Below are positions 18,068-28,560 of a stretch of DNA of 64,000 bases, one piece after another; within the stretch, counting starts at the first letter, position 1; each line of letters starts with the position of its first letter. The notes below the pieces were generated by a model, which made no database searches, had not been told where the DNA came from, and saw only the letters and a program-made list of their open reading frames with translations. Made by a program: the position numbers and the translations under genes. The stretch is from Sphingobium sp. AP50 (GTDB lineage: Bacteria > Pseudomonadota > Alphaproteobacteria > Sphingomonadales > Sphingomonadaceae): the NCBI RefSeq assembly GCF_900109095.1, contig NZ_FNYZ01000010.1, positions 62,001 through 126,000 of the forward strand. Reading direction: 5' to 3'.

Positions 18068-18381
18068 GGCAACTCCTCGAAACAGCGCGGACCGGGATGG
18101 TCCGACCGCTTCGGGCAGGTCTGACGTGGCAGGGTCGGCGGGGGCGACCCCGATAAATCGTCCCGATTTTCCCGGGCCACGAAGGCGCGGGACAGGGCGC
18201 GGCTGCTGCTGGCGCCGGTCTTGCGCCGGGCGTCGCGCAACCTCTCATTGACCGATCCGACGGACCGGCCAGTCAGGTCCGCCGCGCTCTTGGCGGTATG
18301 CCCCTGCGCCAGGAGCCGTAATATCTCGCGTTCGCTGTCGTTGAGCCGCGAGAGGTCCATCATGTCATCCTGCATGGGCAT
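18064..18381 (-). CDS. LuxR-type helix-turn-helix protein
   Basis: A 105-residue protein whose N-terminal half LNDSEREILRLLAQGHTAKSAADLTGRSVGSVNERL matches the LuxR/GerE HTH, though the usual T-V-x-x-H recognition helix is replaced by SVGSVNERLRDARRK. There is no receiver or autoinducer domain. A Pro-rich tail follows. Start could be 18381 or one of the next Met codons (18375, 18363, 18360). It is coupled to a membrane-anchored partner by an ATGA overlap. It is probably a small DNA-binding regulator. Confidence 0.75.
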   Translation of the reverse strand: MPMQDDMMDLSRLNDSEREILRLLAQGHTAKSAADLTGRSVGSVNERLRDARRKTGASSSRALSRAFVARENRDDLSGSPPPTLPRQTCPKRSDHPGPRCFEELP

Positions 18382-18431
18382 GATCCTGTCATGCGGCGTG
18401 ACAGGTGCAATCCCAAAAAAATCGTGGTGCG

Positions 18432-19553
18432 TCAGCGCGATGATGTGTCGCCGATCTGATCGGGCGAATGCAGCAGGAGCAGCGCGAGCAGATCGGTCTG
18501 GGTGATCAGGCCTTGCAGCCTGTGATCGGCGTCGATCACGATCGCCTCGCGTCGGGGACCGCTGCTGAGCGGCGCGATCAGCCGGGCGACCGGGGTATCG
18601 CCATGGACGAGCAGCGGACGGTGGGCGATGTCGGCCGCTTGCGCGCCGGGCCGGGCGAGATCGAGCGCCCCTATGACGCCCTCTATCCGACCGGAATCAC
18701 TGAGGACCGGCAGGGACAGCAGCCCACGATCCTGCATCAGATCGCGGACCTGCGGGATGGGGGCATGTGCGGCGACGTGGATGACGTCGCGTGACATGAT
18801 GTCGCCGCAGCGGATCGCGCCCTTCATTCTGGCGGCGGCGCGCAACTCCACATCGGCGAGCAGGGCATGCAGGTCGCGTTCGTCCACATCCAACGTGTCG
18901 CCAAAATCATGGAGCGCATCGGTAATGTCCTGATGGCTGGGGCCGGCGCGGAGCAGCGGCGGCGGATCGGCCGTATCATGGGGCGTTACGGATTTGGGCG
19001 TGACATGGGGGTAATTCTGTCCGGTGACCCGATGGAAGAGGATAGCGACGACGAGCAGCAGCAATGTATTTACGCCGACGGGGACCAGGGCGAACATATA
19101 GCTGCTCGCCACAGTCTTTGCGCCCAGCGCTGCGGACAAGGCGACGGCGCCGCCGGGCGGGTGGAGGCAACGTAACAGCGACATGATGGCTATGGCTGCG
19201 CCCACCGCCAGCGCGGCGGCAATGGTGGGATCGGGCACAGCCTTGGCCACGAAAATGCCGACCAGCGCGGAAATGACATTGCCACCCAGGACAGGCCATG
19301 GCTGGGCGAGCGGACTTGCCGGGACGGCGAAGAGCAGTACCGCAGATGCCCCCATCGGCGCGACCAGCAACGGATGCGCCAGCCCATTGCCCAGCATCAG
19401 GCCACAGAGCAGGCCGGTGATGGCGATGCCGCCAATGGCGCCGCTTGCGGCCTTCAGCCGGTCGAGCAAGCCAGGGCCGGCGGGCGCGGGAATGAACGCG
19501 CTATAATAGCGGCTCCAGATCAGGCGGACGTCGTCTTTGGGGGCCTCGGACAT
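18432..19553 (-). CDS. HPP-family membrane protein with C-terminal CBS pair
   Basis: A 373-residue protein. Residues 1-180 are an HPP domain with several membrane helices (AIGGIAITGLLCGLMLG, HPLLVAPMGASAVLLF) and the defining CLHPPGGAVAL motif. Residues about 245-365 are two CBS domains (CGDIMSRDVIHVAAHAPIPQV, then PLLVHGDTPVARLI), which usually bind adenine nucleotides. HPP proteins have been linked to nitrite transport in chloroplasts; the bacterial role is not settled. The ATG at 19553 is preferred over 19589 because MSEAPKDD leads straight into the domain. Confidence 0.88.
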   Translation of the reverse strand: MSEAPKDDVRLIWSRYYSAFIPAPAGPGLLDRLKAASGAIGGIAITGLLCGLMLGNGLAHPLLVAPMGASAVLLFAVPASPLAQPWPVLGGNVISALVGIFVAKAVPDPTIAAALAVGAAIAIMSLLRCLHPPGGAVALSAALGAKTVASSYMFALVPVGVNTLLLLVVAILFHRVTGQNYPHVTPKSVTPHDTADPPPLLRAGPSHQDITDALHDFGDTLDVDERDLHALLADVELRAAARMKGAIRCGDIMSRDVIHVAAHAPIPQVRDLMQDRGLLSLPVLSDSGRIEGVIGALDLARPGAQAADIAHRPLLVHGDTPVARLIAPLSSGPRREAIVIDADHRLQGLITQTDLLALLLLHSPDQIGDTSSR

Positions 19554-19642
19554 TCCGGGGCTGCTAGGCTGCCTTGGCAGGATGACCAAGCGGGAAAAAT
19601 TTCTGGCTGGCTAAGGGCAGCTTTGCCGATCCGTATCGGCAA

Positions 19643-19671
19643 CAAAAAACGGCGCCCGGTGAGGGGCGCCG
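19643..19671 (-). terminator. Intrinsic terminator after gltA
   Basis: On the minus strand, CGGCGCCC and GGGCGCCG pair perfectly around a 6-nt loop and are followed by six T residues (complement of 19644-19649). It lies 28 bp past the gltA stop. Confidence 0.9.
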
Positions 19672-19698
19672 CTTCTTCACTATCCGTGATGCCGTCGC

Positions 19699-20985
19699 TT
19701 AGCGCGCGTCGACCGGGACGTAGTCGCGCTCGGTCGGGCCGGTGTAGAGCTGACGCGGGCGGCCGATCTTCTGCGCTGGGTCCGAAATCATTTCGTTCCA
19801 CTGCGCGACCCAGCCGACGGTGCGGGCAAGGGCGAAGAGCACGGTGAACATTTCGGTCGGGAAGCCGATGGCCGACAGGATCACGCCCGAATAGAAGTCC
19901 ACATTCGGGTAGAGCTTCTTTTCAACGAAATACGGATCGTTGAGGGCGATCTGCTCCAGTTCCTTGGCGACGTCGAAGATCGGGTCATTGACGCCCAGCT
20001 TCTCCAGCACGTCCTTCGCGGTCTTCTGCATCACGGTCGCGCGGGGATCGTAATTCTTGTAGACGCGGTGGCCAAAGCCCATCAGGCGGAACGGATCGTC
20101 CTTGTTCTTGGCGCGGGCGATATATTCCGGAATACGATCGACGGTGCCGATTTCGCGCAGCATGTTGAGCGCGGCTTCGTTCGCGCCGCCATGCGCCGGG
20201 CCCCACAGGCAGGCGATGCCGGCCGCGATGCAGGCGAACGGATTGGCGCCCGACGAACCGGCAAGACGCACGGTCGAGGTCGAGGCATTCTGTTCATGGT
20301 CGGCGTGCAGGATGAAGATCTTGTCCATCGCATCCACGATCACCGGATCGGGGATATATTCTTCCGCCGGGACCGAGAAGGTCATGCGCAGGAAGTTGGC
20401 GGTGTAGGACAGGTCGTTGCGCGGATAGACGAAGGGCTGACCCACCGAATATTTATGCGCCATCGCGGCGATCGTCGGCATCTTGGCGATCAGGCGGTGG
20501 CTGGCGATGCGACGCTGTTCCGGATCGTTGATGTCGGTCGAGTCATGATAGAAGGCCGACAGGGCGCCGACGACACCGACCAGGATCGCCATCGGATGCG
20601 CGTCACGACGGAAACCGCGGAAGAAAGCGGTCAGCTGTTCATGGACCATCGTGTGGCGCGTGATGGTGTTGGTGAAGTCCGCCAGCTCGCTCTTCGACGG
20701 CAATTCGCCGTTCAGCAGCAGGTAGCAGACTTCCATGAAGCTGGACTGTTCGGCCAGCTGACCGATCGGATAGCCGCGGTGCAGCAGCACGCCGGCGTCG
20801 CCATCGATATAGGTCAGGCCGGATTCACAGCTGGCGGTCGAGGTGAAGCCAGGATCATAGGTGAACATGCCGGTATTGGCGTAGAGCTTACGAACGTCGA
20901 TGACCTGCGGACCGACGGTGCCATCCATGATGGCATAGTCCTTACTCTCTCCCCCAACGGTCAAACTGACTTTGTTATCCGACAT
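19699..20985 (-). CDS. gltA: Citrate synthase
   Basis: A 428-residue type II citrate synthase. The catalytic His and Asp sit in [15 protein letters not shown] and [13 protein letters not shown]; the segment [24 protein letters not shown] is also diagnostic. It condenses acetyl-CoA and oxaloacetate at the entry of the TCA cycle. AAGGAG lies 7 nt before the ATG at 20985, which fixes the start over the longer frame at 21009. It lies 20 bp after gltX on the same strand. Confidence 0.97.
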   Translation of the reverse strand: MSDNKVSLTVGGESKDYAIMDGTVGPQVIDVRKLYANTGMFTYDPGFTSTASCESGLTYIDGDAGVLLHRGYPIGQLAEQSSFMEVCYLLLNGELPSKSELADFTNTITRHTMVHEQLTAFFRGFRRDAHPMAILVGVVGALSAFYHDSTDINDPEQRRIASHRLIAKMPTIAAMAHKYSVGQPFVYPRNDLSYTANFLRMTFSVPAEEYIPDPVIVDAMDKIFILHADHEQNASTSTVRLAGSSGANPFACIAAGIACLWGPAHGGANEAALNMLREIGTVDRIPEYIARAKNKDDPFRLMGFGHRVYKNYDPRATVMQKTAKDVLEKLGVNDPIFDVAKELEQIALNDPYFVEKKLYPNVDFYSGVILSAIGFPTEMFTVLFALARTVGWVAQWNEMISDPAQKIGRPRQLYTGPTERDYVPVDAR

Positions 20986-21005
20986 GTTTTTCTCCTTGTA
21001 TGCCA

Positions 21006-22448
21006 TCAACCGGCCGTTGCGTGCCCTGCATCGGCCAGTCGTTCCAAGCTTTCCTCTTTCCCCAGAAGGAAGAGGACATCAAAAATACCTGGCGAAGTCG
21101 TGCGACCGGTGAGCGCCGCACGGAGCGGTTGCGCCACCTTGCCCAGTCCCAGGCCGGCATCCTCCGCCACGCGGCGTATTGCGTCTTCGATCGCTTCGAC
21201 CGTCCAGGACTGGACGGGATGGAGAGCGTCGGCTGTCTTGACCAGCAGCGCGCGCGCGGAATCCTCTAGCAGAGCGGACGCCTTTTCGTCAAAATCCAAC
21301 GGGCAAGTTTTGAACAGAAATTCGGCGCCTTCGGCAATTTCGTTAAGGGTTTTTGCCCTCGGCTTCAGCGAAGCCATGGCTTGGGTCAAAATGCCCAACC
21401 CGTTTTCAGGTAAAACCTTTCCAAGCCGGTCGGCGACACGCGGCGCAACCAGTGCGGCCAGGCGCGAGTCGTCTGCTTCGCGCAGATGATGGCCGTTCAG
21501 ATTTTCCAGCTTCTTGATGTCGAAGCGCGAGGGCGAGCGGCCGACGCCACTGATATCGAACAGTTCGATCGCGCGGGCGATGGGGATGAATTCCTCGTCG
21601 CCATGGCCCCAGCCCAGCCGCAGCAGATAGTTGAGCACTGCTTCAGGCAGCATGCCCATATCGTCGCGATAAGCGTCGACACCCAGCGCGCCATGACGCT
21701 TGGACAGTTTCGCGCCATCCGATCCGTGGATCAGCGGGATATGCGCATAGGTCGGCTCTTGCCATCCCATCGCCTTAATGATGCTGAGTTGGCGGAAGGC
21801 GTTGTTCAGATGATCATCGCCGCGAATGACATGGGTGACGCCCATGTCATGATCGTCGACCACCACGGCCAGCATATAGGTGGGCGTGCCGTCCGAGCGG
21901 AGCAGGATCATGTCGTCCAACTCTGCATTCTGCACGACCACGCGGCCCTGCACCTGATCCTCGATCACGGTTTCGCCGTCGCGCGGCGCCTTGATCCGGA
22001 TGACGAAGGGCGCGCCTTCGGGCGCTTCGGCGGGCGAACGGTCGCGCCAGCGGCCGTCATAGCGCATCGGCTGCTTGGCGGCGCGCTGTTGCTCGCGCAG
22101 TTCCGCCAGTTCTTCCGGCGTGGCGTAGCAGCGATAGGCGTGGCCGGCTTCGAGCAGCTGGTTGGCGACTTCCGCATGGCGCGGTGTGCGCTCGAACTGG
22201 AAGACGGCCGGTTCGTCACCGCCCAGGCCCAGCCATTCCAGACCGTCGAAGATTGCGGCCACGGCTTCCTCGGTGGAGCGGGCGCGATCGGTATCCTCGA
22301 CACGGAGCAGGAACTTGCCGCCATGGTGGCGCGCATAGAGCCAGTTGAAGAGCGCAGTCCGGGCGCCGCCGATATGCAGAAAGCCGGTCGGCGATGGGGC
22401 GAAACGGGTCACCACCTGCTTGTTCATTCCCGTTGCACTTGCCGTCAT
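21006..22448 (-). CDS. gltX: Glutamyl-tRNA synthetase
   Basis: A 480-residue class I synthetase with the HIGH motif in [22 protein letters not shown] and the KMSKS equivalent [13 protein letters not shown]. It charges tRNA-Glu in the cytoplasm. I placed the start at the ATG at 22448. ATGs at 22460 (with TAAGG upstream) and 22427 are also in frame; the very long frame reaching 22967 overlaps comEC and is not real. It is divergent from comEC with about 28 bp between starts, so the two promoters must overlap. Confidence 0.95.
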   Translation of the reverse strand: MTASATGMNKQVVTRFAPSPTGFLHIGGARTALFNWLYARHHGGKFLLRVEDTDRARSTEEAVAAIFDGLEWLGLGGDEPAVFQFERTPRHAEVANQLLEAGHAYRCYATPEELAELREQQRAAKQPMRYDGRWRDRSPAEAPEGAPFVIRIKAPRDGETVIEDQVQGRVVVQNAELDDMILLRSDGTPTYMLAVVVDDHDMGVTHVIRGDDHLNNAFRQLSIIKAMGWQEPTYAHIPLIHGSDGAKLSKRHGALGVDAYRDDMGMLPEAVLNYLLRLGWGHGDEEFIPIARAIELFDISGVGRSPSRFDIKKLENLNGHHLREADDSRLAALVAPRVADRLGKVLPENGLGILTQAMASLKPRAKTLNEIAEGAEFLFKTCPLDFDEKASALLEDSARALLVKTADALHPVQSWTVEAIEDAIRRVAEDAGLGLGKVAQPLRAALTGRTTSPGIFDVLFLLGKEESLERLADAGHATAG

Positions 22449-22476
22449 ATTCTTTGACATTCGCCTTAGCTGACCC

Positions 22477-24627
22477 ATGGATGCGACGCCCCCTAGCATG
22501 GCTTTTGAGCCACGACAAACCTCCCTTGGCGGGAGGATGGCTGCGCTGTCCCGAAGCGGGCTGGAAGCGATTGAAAGCTGGCTGGAAAGGGAGCGGGAGC
22601 AGATCGGCCTGTGGGCACCGATCGGACTGGGCGCGGGGATATCCGCCTGGTTCATCCTGCCAGACCCCATGGCTTGGCTGGCCTTTTGCTGCGGGATGCT
22701 GGCGCTGGCGTGCATGGGCGCGATGTTGCCGTCGGGCGGACGGCTGCGGCGGATGATTGTCGCGGGTGCAATATTGGCTTGCATCGGGTGCCTGCTGGTG
22801 TGGGGGAAGGCGGCCTTGTGGGGGCAGCCGCCGCTGGCACGTGCGACCTTCGTCCAGATGACGGGGCAGGTGCTGTCGGTGCGACCGGTGCCCGCGCAGG
22901 CGATGGTGCGCGTGATGCTGCGACCGATGGATGCGCCGCACCTGCCAGCGGTGGTGCGGGTGAACATCGGCGATGGGGATGTGCCGACGGGACTGGGCGA
23001 AGGGGCGCTGATCCGGTTTCGGGTGCGGTTGATGCCGCCTGCGCCGCCCAGCGTGCCGGGCGGCTATGATTTTGCCGCGCGTGCCTATTTTCAGGGGATT
23101 GGCGCAACGGGGAAGGCGTTGAAACCGGTGGAGGTGGTGCGTGCTTCCACCGCATCGCCGCCGCTGCGGGCGCAATTGTTCGGCCATATATTGGAGCGCG
23201 TGGACGGTCCGGCCGAAGGGATTGCGGTCGCTCTGGCGACCGGGGATCAGGGCGCCATCCCAGAAGCGGATGCCGAGGCGATGCGGCGCAGCGGGCTGGC
23301 GCATCTGTTGTCGATCAGCGGCCTGCATGTGACAGCGTTGATCGGTGCGGTGATTTTCCTGCTGATGCGGGTGATGGCGCTGAGCCAGCGGGCGGCGCTG
23401 CACTGGCCATTGATGTTGATCGCGGCGGCTGGCGGCGCGCTGGCGGGGATCGGATACACTTGGCTGACCGGCGCGGAGGTGCCGACCTTGCGATCCTGTG
23501 TCGCCGCGCTGCTGGTGCTGGGCGGGCTGGCGATGGGGCGGGATGCGATCACGTTGCGGCTGGTTGCGAGTGGCGCGTTGCTGGTGCTGATCTTCTGGCC
23601 CGAAGCGCTGGCGGGGCCGAGCTTTCAGATGAGCTTTGCGGCGGTGACGGCGCTGGTGGCGCTGGCGGAACATGGGCGGTTTCGCGCCTTTGCCGCGGCG
23701 CGGGATGAAGGCGTGGTGCGCCGTGCCGGGCGGGCATTGGCGGTTACACTGGCGACCGGCATTGCCGTTGAACTGGTGCTGATGCCGATCGCGCTGTTTC
23801 ATTTCCACAAGGCGGGGATGCTGGGGGCCTTTGCCAATCTGATCGCCATTCCGCTGACGACCTTTGTCGTCATGCCGCTGGAGGCGATGGCGTTGCTGCT
23901 GGATGTGGTGGGACTGGGCGCGGCCTTCTGGTGGATGACGCAGCAGGCGCTGAACCTGTTGCTGGCGCTGGCCCATGGCGTGGCGGCCAGCCCGATGGCG
24001 ACGCTGCTGGCGCCGACCATGGGCATGACGCTGTTCGGGATGACGGTGGTGGGGTTGCTCTGGTGCCTGCTCTGGCGGACGCGGTGGCGATGGCTGGGGC
24101 TGGCGCCGGTGCTGATCGGGGTGGGCGTGACCTTCGCGGCTTCACCGCCCGATCTGTTGGTCACGGGCGACGGGCGGCATGTTGCCGTGCGCACGCCCGA
24201 TGGCATGGCGATTTTGCGCGACCGGGCGGGGGATTATGTGCGCGATGTGCTGTCGGAAAGCGCGGGCTATGACGGGGCACTGGCGGCGATCGCGACGCTG
24301 CCGGGTGCGCGATGTTCGACCGACCTGTGCGCTGTCCGGTTGAAGGATGGGAAAGGGCGAAGCTGGCGCCTGCTTTTCACCCGAAGCGACATGCTGATCG
24401 AGCGGCGCAGCTTTGCGCGGGATTGCGCCATGGCCGATATCGTCGTCAGCGACCGGGGCCTGCCGCGCTGGTGCCGTCCGCGCCGGATGAAAATCGACCG
24501 CCGGTTGCTGATGCGCACCGGCGGCCTGTCGATTACCCTTGGAACGGGTGAGGTTCGCACCGTCTTCCGGCCCGGTGACGCGCATCCGTGGATATCGCGT
24601 GCCCGGCCGCGAAGGCCTCAATTATAG
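22477..24627 (+). CDS. comEC: ComEC/Rec2-family DNA uptake channel
   Basis: A 716-residue polytopic protein. After the first membrane helices comes an OB-like DUF4131 region ([16 protein letters not shown]), then the Competence domain with [22 protein letters not shown] and many helices to about residue 560. The C-terminal part resembles a reduced metallo-beta-lactamase-like region without its His/Asp metal ligands. ComEC moves single-stranded DNA across the inner membrane during transformation. It is convergent with lexA and overlaps its end by 10 bp. Confidence 0.9.
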   Translation: MDATPPSMAFEPRQTSLGGRMAALSRSGLEAIESWLEREREQIGLWAPIGLGAGISAWFILPDPMAWLAFCCGMLALACMGAMLPSGGRLRRMIVAGAILACIGCLLVWGKAALWGQPPLARATFVQMTGQVLSVRPVPAQAMVRVMLRPMDAPHLPAVVRVNIGDGDVPTGLGEGALIRFRVRLMPPAPPSVPGGYDFAARAYFQGIGATGKALKPVEVVRASTASPPLRAQLFGHILERVDGPAEGIAVALATGDQGAIPEADAEAMRRSGLAHLLSISGLHVTALIGAVIFLLMRVMALSQRAALHWPLMLIAAAGGALAGIGYTWLTGAEVPTLRSCVAALLVLGGLAMGRDAITLRLVASGALLVLIFWPEALAGPSFQMSFAAVTALVALAEHGRFRAFAAARDEGVVRRAGRALAVTLATGIAVELVLMPIALFHFHKAGMLGAFANLIAIPLTTFVVMPLEAMALLLDVVGLGAAFWWMTQQALNLLLALAHGVAASPMATLLAPTMGMTLFGMTVVGLLWCLLWRTRWRWLGLAPVLIGVGVTFAASPPDLLVTGDGRHVAVRTPDGMAILRDRAGDYVRDVLSESAGYDGALAAIATLPGARCSTDLCAVRLKDGKGRSWRLLFTRSDMLIERRSFARDCAMADIVVSDRGLPRWCRPRRMKIDRRLLMRTGGLSITLGTGEVRTVFRPGDAHPWISRARPRRPQL

Positions 24628-25298
24628 CGGCGGAGCAATCCGGCGAGCTTGCCCTGAATGCGGACCTGCCGCGCGTCATAGACTTGCGGTTCATAGGCCG
24701 GATTGGCCGGATCGAGCCGCACCCGGCTGCCTTCGCGCCGGAAATATTTGAGCGTCGCCTCCGCTTCGTCGATCAGGGCGACGACGATCTGGCCCTCGCG
24801 CGCGGTTTCGGTGCGCTGGATCAGGGCGAAGTCGCCATCGAGAATGCCGGCCTCGACCATCGAATCGCCGGACACTTCCAGCGCATAATGATCGCCCGAA
24901 CCGAGCAGGGCGGCGGGGACGGACAACATGGTCTGGCCCTCCATCGCCTCGATAGGGACACCGGCGGCGATGCGGCCATGCAGCGGGATTTCGATCACGT
25001 CATTGGCCGCGATCGGCAGCGCGGGGGCGGACGGCGCAGCGCGAGGACGGGCCGGGATGACCGGTGCGACATCGCGGTGCATGGCGTCCGGAAGTTTCAG
25101 CACTTCCAGCGCGCGGGCGCGATTGGGCAGGCGGCGGATGAAGCCGCGCTCCTCCAGTGCATTGATCAGCCGGTGGATGCCGGACTTGGAGCGCAGGTCG
25201 AGCGCGTCCTTCATCTCCTCGAAGGAAGGCGACACGCCGCCCTCCTCCAGCCGGGTCTGAATGAAGCTCAGCAATTCCTGCTGCTTTGGCGTCAACAT
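24618..25298 (-). CDS. lexA: LexA repressor
   Basis: A 226-residue protein. It has a winged HTH at the N-terminus ([29 protein letters not shown]) and the autoprotease domain with cleavage site region [11 protein letters not shown], nucleophile Ser in [12 protein letters not shown] and the Lys in [15 protein letters not shown]. It represses the SOS regulon until RecA filaments trigger self-cleavage. The ATG at 25298 gives the canonical start. A GAAC-N7-GAAC box at 25316-25330 lies 18 bp upstream, implying autoregulation. The imuA-imuB-dnaE2 cassette at 55 kb carries the same box. Confidence 0.97.
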   Translation of the reverse strand: MLTPKQQELLSFIQTRLEEGGVSPSFEEMKDALDLRSKSGIHRLINALEERGFIRRLPNRARALEVLKLPDAMHRDVAPVIPARPRAAPSAPALPIAANDVIEIPLHGRIAAGVPIEAMEGQTMLSVPAALLGSGDHYALEVSGDSMVEAGILDGDFALIQRTETAREGQIVVALIDEAEATLKYFRREGSRVRLDPANPAYEPQVYDARQVRIQGKLAGLLRRYN

Positions 25299-25315
25299 CG
25301 CTGCGGTCCTCCGTG

Positions 25316-25330
25316 GAACGTATGAGGAAC
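25316..25330 (-). promoter_or_regulatory. LexA-binding (SOS) box of lexA
   Basis: GAAC at 25316-25319 and GAAC at 25327-25330 are separated by exactly 7 bp. This is the alphaproteobacterial LexA box (GTTC-N7-GTTC on the lexA strand). It sits in the lexA promoter region. Confidence 0.88.
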
Positions 25331-25393
25331 GCATAGGAAACACATGGAGATTAGTCAAGCGCTGCCGACATCAGCGCCGGCGTGGATTCGCCG

Positions 25394-28072
25394 CTATTGC
25401 CGCAGCCGTTCGATCGCCTGCGCCAGCGCGACATAGAGTTTGCCCATGTCGGACGAAAGGACCGCCACGCCCAACGCATTGCCGTCGCGTGCGGACAGGA
25501 TGATCCGCAACATCGCTTCGAAATCGTGGATGTAGCGGTTCACATGATCGCGGAAGTCGGCGTCATTATCATAGTGCAGCGCGATTTCGCGGGATTCGCC
25601 GGCATCCAGCAGCTTGACCGCACGGCGCGTGAAGACGCCGCGATCGCCCTTCAGATAGGCGGACCAGGCGGAATCGGTGACGTCGTTCGACAGGATCTTG
25701 GCGACGTCGATCGCGGTGCTGTTGAGCGATTCGATTAGCAGGGCGGACCGGCGGGCAAAATGGTCGCGATCGCGATGTTCGGCGGCCTGTTCCGCATCGA
25801 GGATGCGCTGTTCCACGCTGGCGCTGGTGTCGGCGATGGTCAGCAACTGGCGGGTGAGCCGTTCGGAGGCCTGATGTGCGGCCTGAACCGCTTCCTCCGC
25901 AACGCGGGCAACCTGTTCGATCTGCGCCGTCACCCTGTCACCGATGACATTTTCCAGCGCTTCGTCGCTGGCCTGCGCCAATTGCTGTGCTGCGTCGGGA
26001 ATGGCGCGGCCCAGCGCCTGACGCGCGCGTTCGGCGGCCTGATCGGCCGTGTCCTTGACCCGTAGCAGGGCGGTGACCAGCAGCGGTCCGGCGCCTTCGG
26101 TAATACGCCGGGCATCCTGATCCGCCGCTTCCAGCGCGGTGCGCAGGCGGTCGACCAGTTCGCGATTGGCATGCAGCCCGCTCTGGGTGCTTTCCAGCCA
26201 TTCGGTGAGGCGGCTGCCCTGACCGCGCAGCAGCGATTCCGCTTCCTCGGTACGGCCCACCAGCGCTTGCGAAATGGCCTCCAGCCGCTCGATCTCCGGC
26301 GTGGCGCTGCCCAGCAAAGCGCGGCTCTGTTCGACGCGGGCGTCGAAGCGTTCCAGCGCGCCGGGATAGGTTTCGTCCAGTTCACGCACGCTCGAATCGA
26401 GCGCCACCAGCAGGGTTTCGGCGGCGCCGATCAGCTTTTCGGCGGTCATGCCGCCCGATGCCAGCGCACCGTCGATCCGCTGCGTCTCTTCGGTCAGGCG
26501 GGCCAGTGCGGCGGTTAGGCGCTCGCCACGGGCCAGTGCATTATCCTCTAGCGCGGCGAAGCGGCCTTCGGTCGAGGCGATAGTGTCATGCAGACCGGCG
26601 TGCAGGCCCGACATCAGGCTGCGCTGCCCCTCCATCATCGTATCGAGATGATGCAGCCGGCTTTCGATATCGGCGATCATGTCGCTGAGGCTGGTGACCG
26701 TCTCCCCGCCGATCGCATCCAGACTGGAGCGCGAGCGGGCGATCAGCGTGTCCAGTGCCTCCGTCTGGCGGGTGAGGCCGCTGTCAGTGACGGCCAGATT
26801 TTCCTGTGCCCGCTCCAGCGCGCTATCCAGACGACGGCGCAGATCGTCATCGATCGCGGCCATGTCGCGGGAGAGGGTGGACAGCGCTTCTTCACTGGTC
26901 GATCCGATGCCTTGCTGCGCAGCGGCGACCAGGGTTTCGAGCGCTTCGGCGCGCCGCGACAGGCCTTCGTCGGTGGTGGCGAAGGCGCCGCGCACGGTGT
27001 GCAGCACAGTGTCGATGCGCGCGCGCATGGTGGTGTTGATGGTGTCCAGATCTTCCGCCAGCGTGGCGCGGGCCTGATCGCTGGTGCTGGCGACACCGGC
27101 CTGCGCTGCGTCGATCGCGGCGTTCAGGGCTTCGGCATGCTCCTCCAGATCCTGACGGCTGCGGTCCATCGCTTCGCGGGCGCTTTGCGCGGTGGCGTCG
27201 ATCCGGCCGGAGGCGATATCGGCCATGCCAGTGACTTCCTCCGTCGCGGCGCGGGTCGATTCCTGCAACTGGGTCAACTGGCTCGACAGGCTCTTGGTCG
27301 CGGCCAGCGTGCGGGCACGGGCTTCGTCGGAGACTTCGGTCAGCGCGTGAAGGCGCGCCTCCAGCATGTCGATTCGCTCCGCCAGCGCATGGCCATCATC
27401 CATGATTCGCGCCGACATGCGGCCGGTGCGGTCCTCCAGTTCGGGGATGGAGGCGATCAGCATGTCCATGCGCTGCACCAGCGCCTGTCCCGCGCGCTCC
27501 GCGCTTTCGGCGCGCTCGGCGGTGATATGGGCGCGGCCGGCGATCAGTTCGGCAGAGGCTTCCATATTGCTGCTGGCGGCGGCACCATAGCTGTCGAGCA
27601 GTTCGGCCTGATCCTGCATCGTCTGACGCGCGGATTCGAGCTGGCTGGTGATCCGGCCAAGGCGCAATTCCAGCAGGTCCGCTTCCGTCCGCAGGGCGCG
27701 GGCGGTGTCGAGATAACGGCGCGACTCGGTGCGGCTGTTCCGTACCAGCAGCAGATAGGACAGGGCGAGCAGGATCAACGGCACCGCCAGCGTGGCGACG
27801 GCATTGGCCCAGGCAGAGGGGGCGGCGGCCAGATCGCCAGAGACGATGATCGCCCAACCGGCAAAGCCCAGCCACAAAGCGGCGAGCAGCGAAAGCGCGA
27901 TGCGCACCCGCTTCACTGTCTTTTCCGCGCCGTCCCCGGCCGTTTCGTCACTCTCGTCTATTTCCAGAACGGCCTGTTTTAAAAGCAAAATATCGTCCGC
28001 CTGCGACTGTGTGCCGGTCGCGTTAAGGTCGTCTCGCCAAAACTCGACGATTGTGCTGTTGCCCCCTGTCAT
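25394..28072 (-). CDS. Large two-TM coiled-coil repeat protein, unknown function
   Basis: An 892-residue protein. Residues about 55-110 hold two membrane helices (IALSLLAALWLGFAGWAIIV and AVATLAVPLILLALSYLLLV). The remaining 750 residues are heptad-rich coiled coil with recurring units built around 'LSR+AEALETLVAAAQQGIGSTSEEAL', 'LTRQTEALDTLIARSRSSLD' and similar, like tandem apolipoprotein/MCP-style repeats. The C-terminal 100 residues (about 790-892) appear globular. It is probably an inner-membrane protein with a long cytoplasmic scaffold. There is no HAMP or methyl-accepting signature and no recognised enzyme motif. Confidence 0.85.
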   Translation of the reverse strand: MTGGNSTIVEFWRDDLNATGTQSQADDILLLKQAVLEIDESDETAGDGAEKTVKRVRIALSLLAALWLGFAGWAIIVSGDLAAAPSAWANAVATLAVPLILLALSYLLLVRNSRTESRRYLDTARALRTEADLLELRLGRITSQLESARQTMQDQAELLDSYGAAASSNMEASAELIAGRAHITAERAESAERAGQALVQRMDMLIASIPELEDRTGRMSARIMDDGHALAERIDMLEARLHALTEVSDEARARTLAATKSLSSQLTQLQESTRAATEEVTGMADIASGRIDATAQSAREAMDRSRQDLEEHAEALNAAIDAAQAGVASTSDQARATLAEDLDTINTTMRARIDTVLHTVRGAFATTDEGLSRRAEALETLVAAAQQGIGSTSEEALSTLSRDMAAIDDDLRRRLDSALERAQENLAVTDSGLTRQTEALDTLIARSRSSLDAIGGETVTSLSDMIADIESRLHHLDTMMEGQRSLMSGLHAGLHDTIASTEGRFAALEDNALARGERLTAALARLTEETQRIDGALASGGMTAEKLIGAAETLLVALDSSVRELDETYPGALERFDARVEQSRALLGSATPEIERLEAISQALVGRTEEAESLLRGQGSRLTEWLESTQSGLHANRELVDRLRTALEAADQDARRITEGAGPLLVTALLRVKDTADQAAERARQALGRAIPDAAQQLAQASDEALENVIGDRVTAQIEQVARVAEEAVQAAHQASERLTRQLLTIADTSASVEQRILDAEQAAEHRDRDHFARRSALLIESLNSTAIDVAKILSNDVTDSAWSAYLKGDRGVFTRRAVKLLDAGESREIALHYDNDADFRDHVNRYIHDFEAMLRIILSARDGNALGVAVLSSDMGKLYVALAQAIERLRQ

Positions 28073-28152
28073 AACCGCATCCTAGCAGCTTTTCCGGCGG
28101 CGGAAATGCCCTGTTACCAAAACTTAACGCACGCCCGATAGCATCTGTCGCC

Positions 28153-28455
28153 ATGTCCTATGATTCTGGCGCTCTTCACGCTGCCCTTGCCGCAGCCGTC
28201 GGCGAAGATCGCGCACTCATCGCCGATCTGCGCGTGGCCTTCATGGAAAGCGCCGACCGTCAGGTCGATCTGCTGAAGCGGGCCCGTTGCGACGCCAATT
28301 GGGAACTGGCCGCATGGCGGCTGAAGGGGCTGGCCGCCAGTTTCGGCCTGACCGCGCTGATGGCTTTGGCTGACGAGGCCGCGCAGGCGGCGCCGGGCGA
28401 CCCACGGGTCATTCGGCGACTGGAAGCGGTGTTGGACGGCCTGCGTCAGGATTGA
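28153..28455 (+). CDS. Hpt-like four-helix protein lacking the phospho-histidine
   Basis: A 100-residue all-helical protein. The segment ELAAWRLKGLAASFGLTALMALADE matches the Hpt signature A-H-x-L-K-G-x-A, but the His is Trp55 here. Pro-Gly after helix 4 and the overall length fit an Hpt domain. It cannot take part in ordinary His-Asp phosphotransfer, so it may bind a partner without phosphorylation. It lies between the coiled-coil gene (divergent) and the nucleotidyltransferase-like membrane protein (same strand). Fold assignment is fairly good; role unknown. Confidence 0.78.
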   Translation: MSYDSGALHAALAAAVGEDRALIADLRVAFMESADRQVDLLKRARCDANWELAAWRLKGLAASFGLTALMALADEAAQAAPGDPRVIRRLEAVLDGLRQD

Positions 28456-28560
28456 TTGCCGTTCATTGATTTCAACCCGGTGCGCGGCTTTGCTTGCGCG
28501 AAGGCTTCGGCCTTGCGACAAGGTCGCCCACACAATAATCGGGTCCACAAGCGTAACGAT

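Noticed and set aside
22216..23976. 586-residue ORF across gltX and comEC starts on the minus strand
   Set aside because: Gln/His/Arg-rich shadow of comEC.
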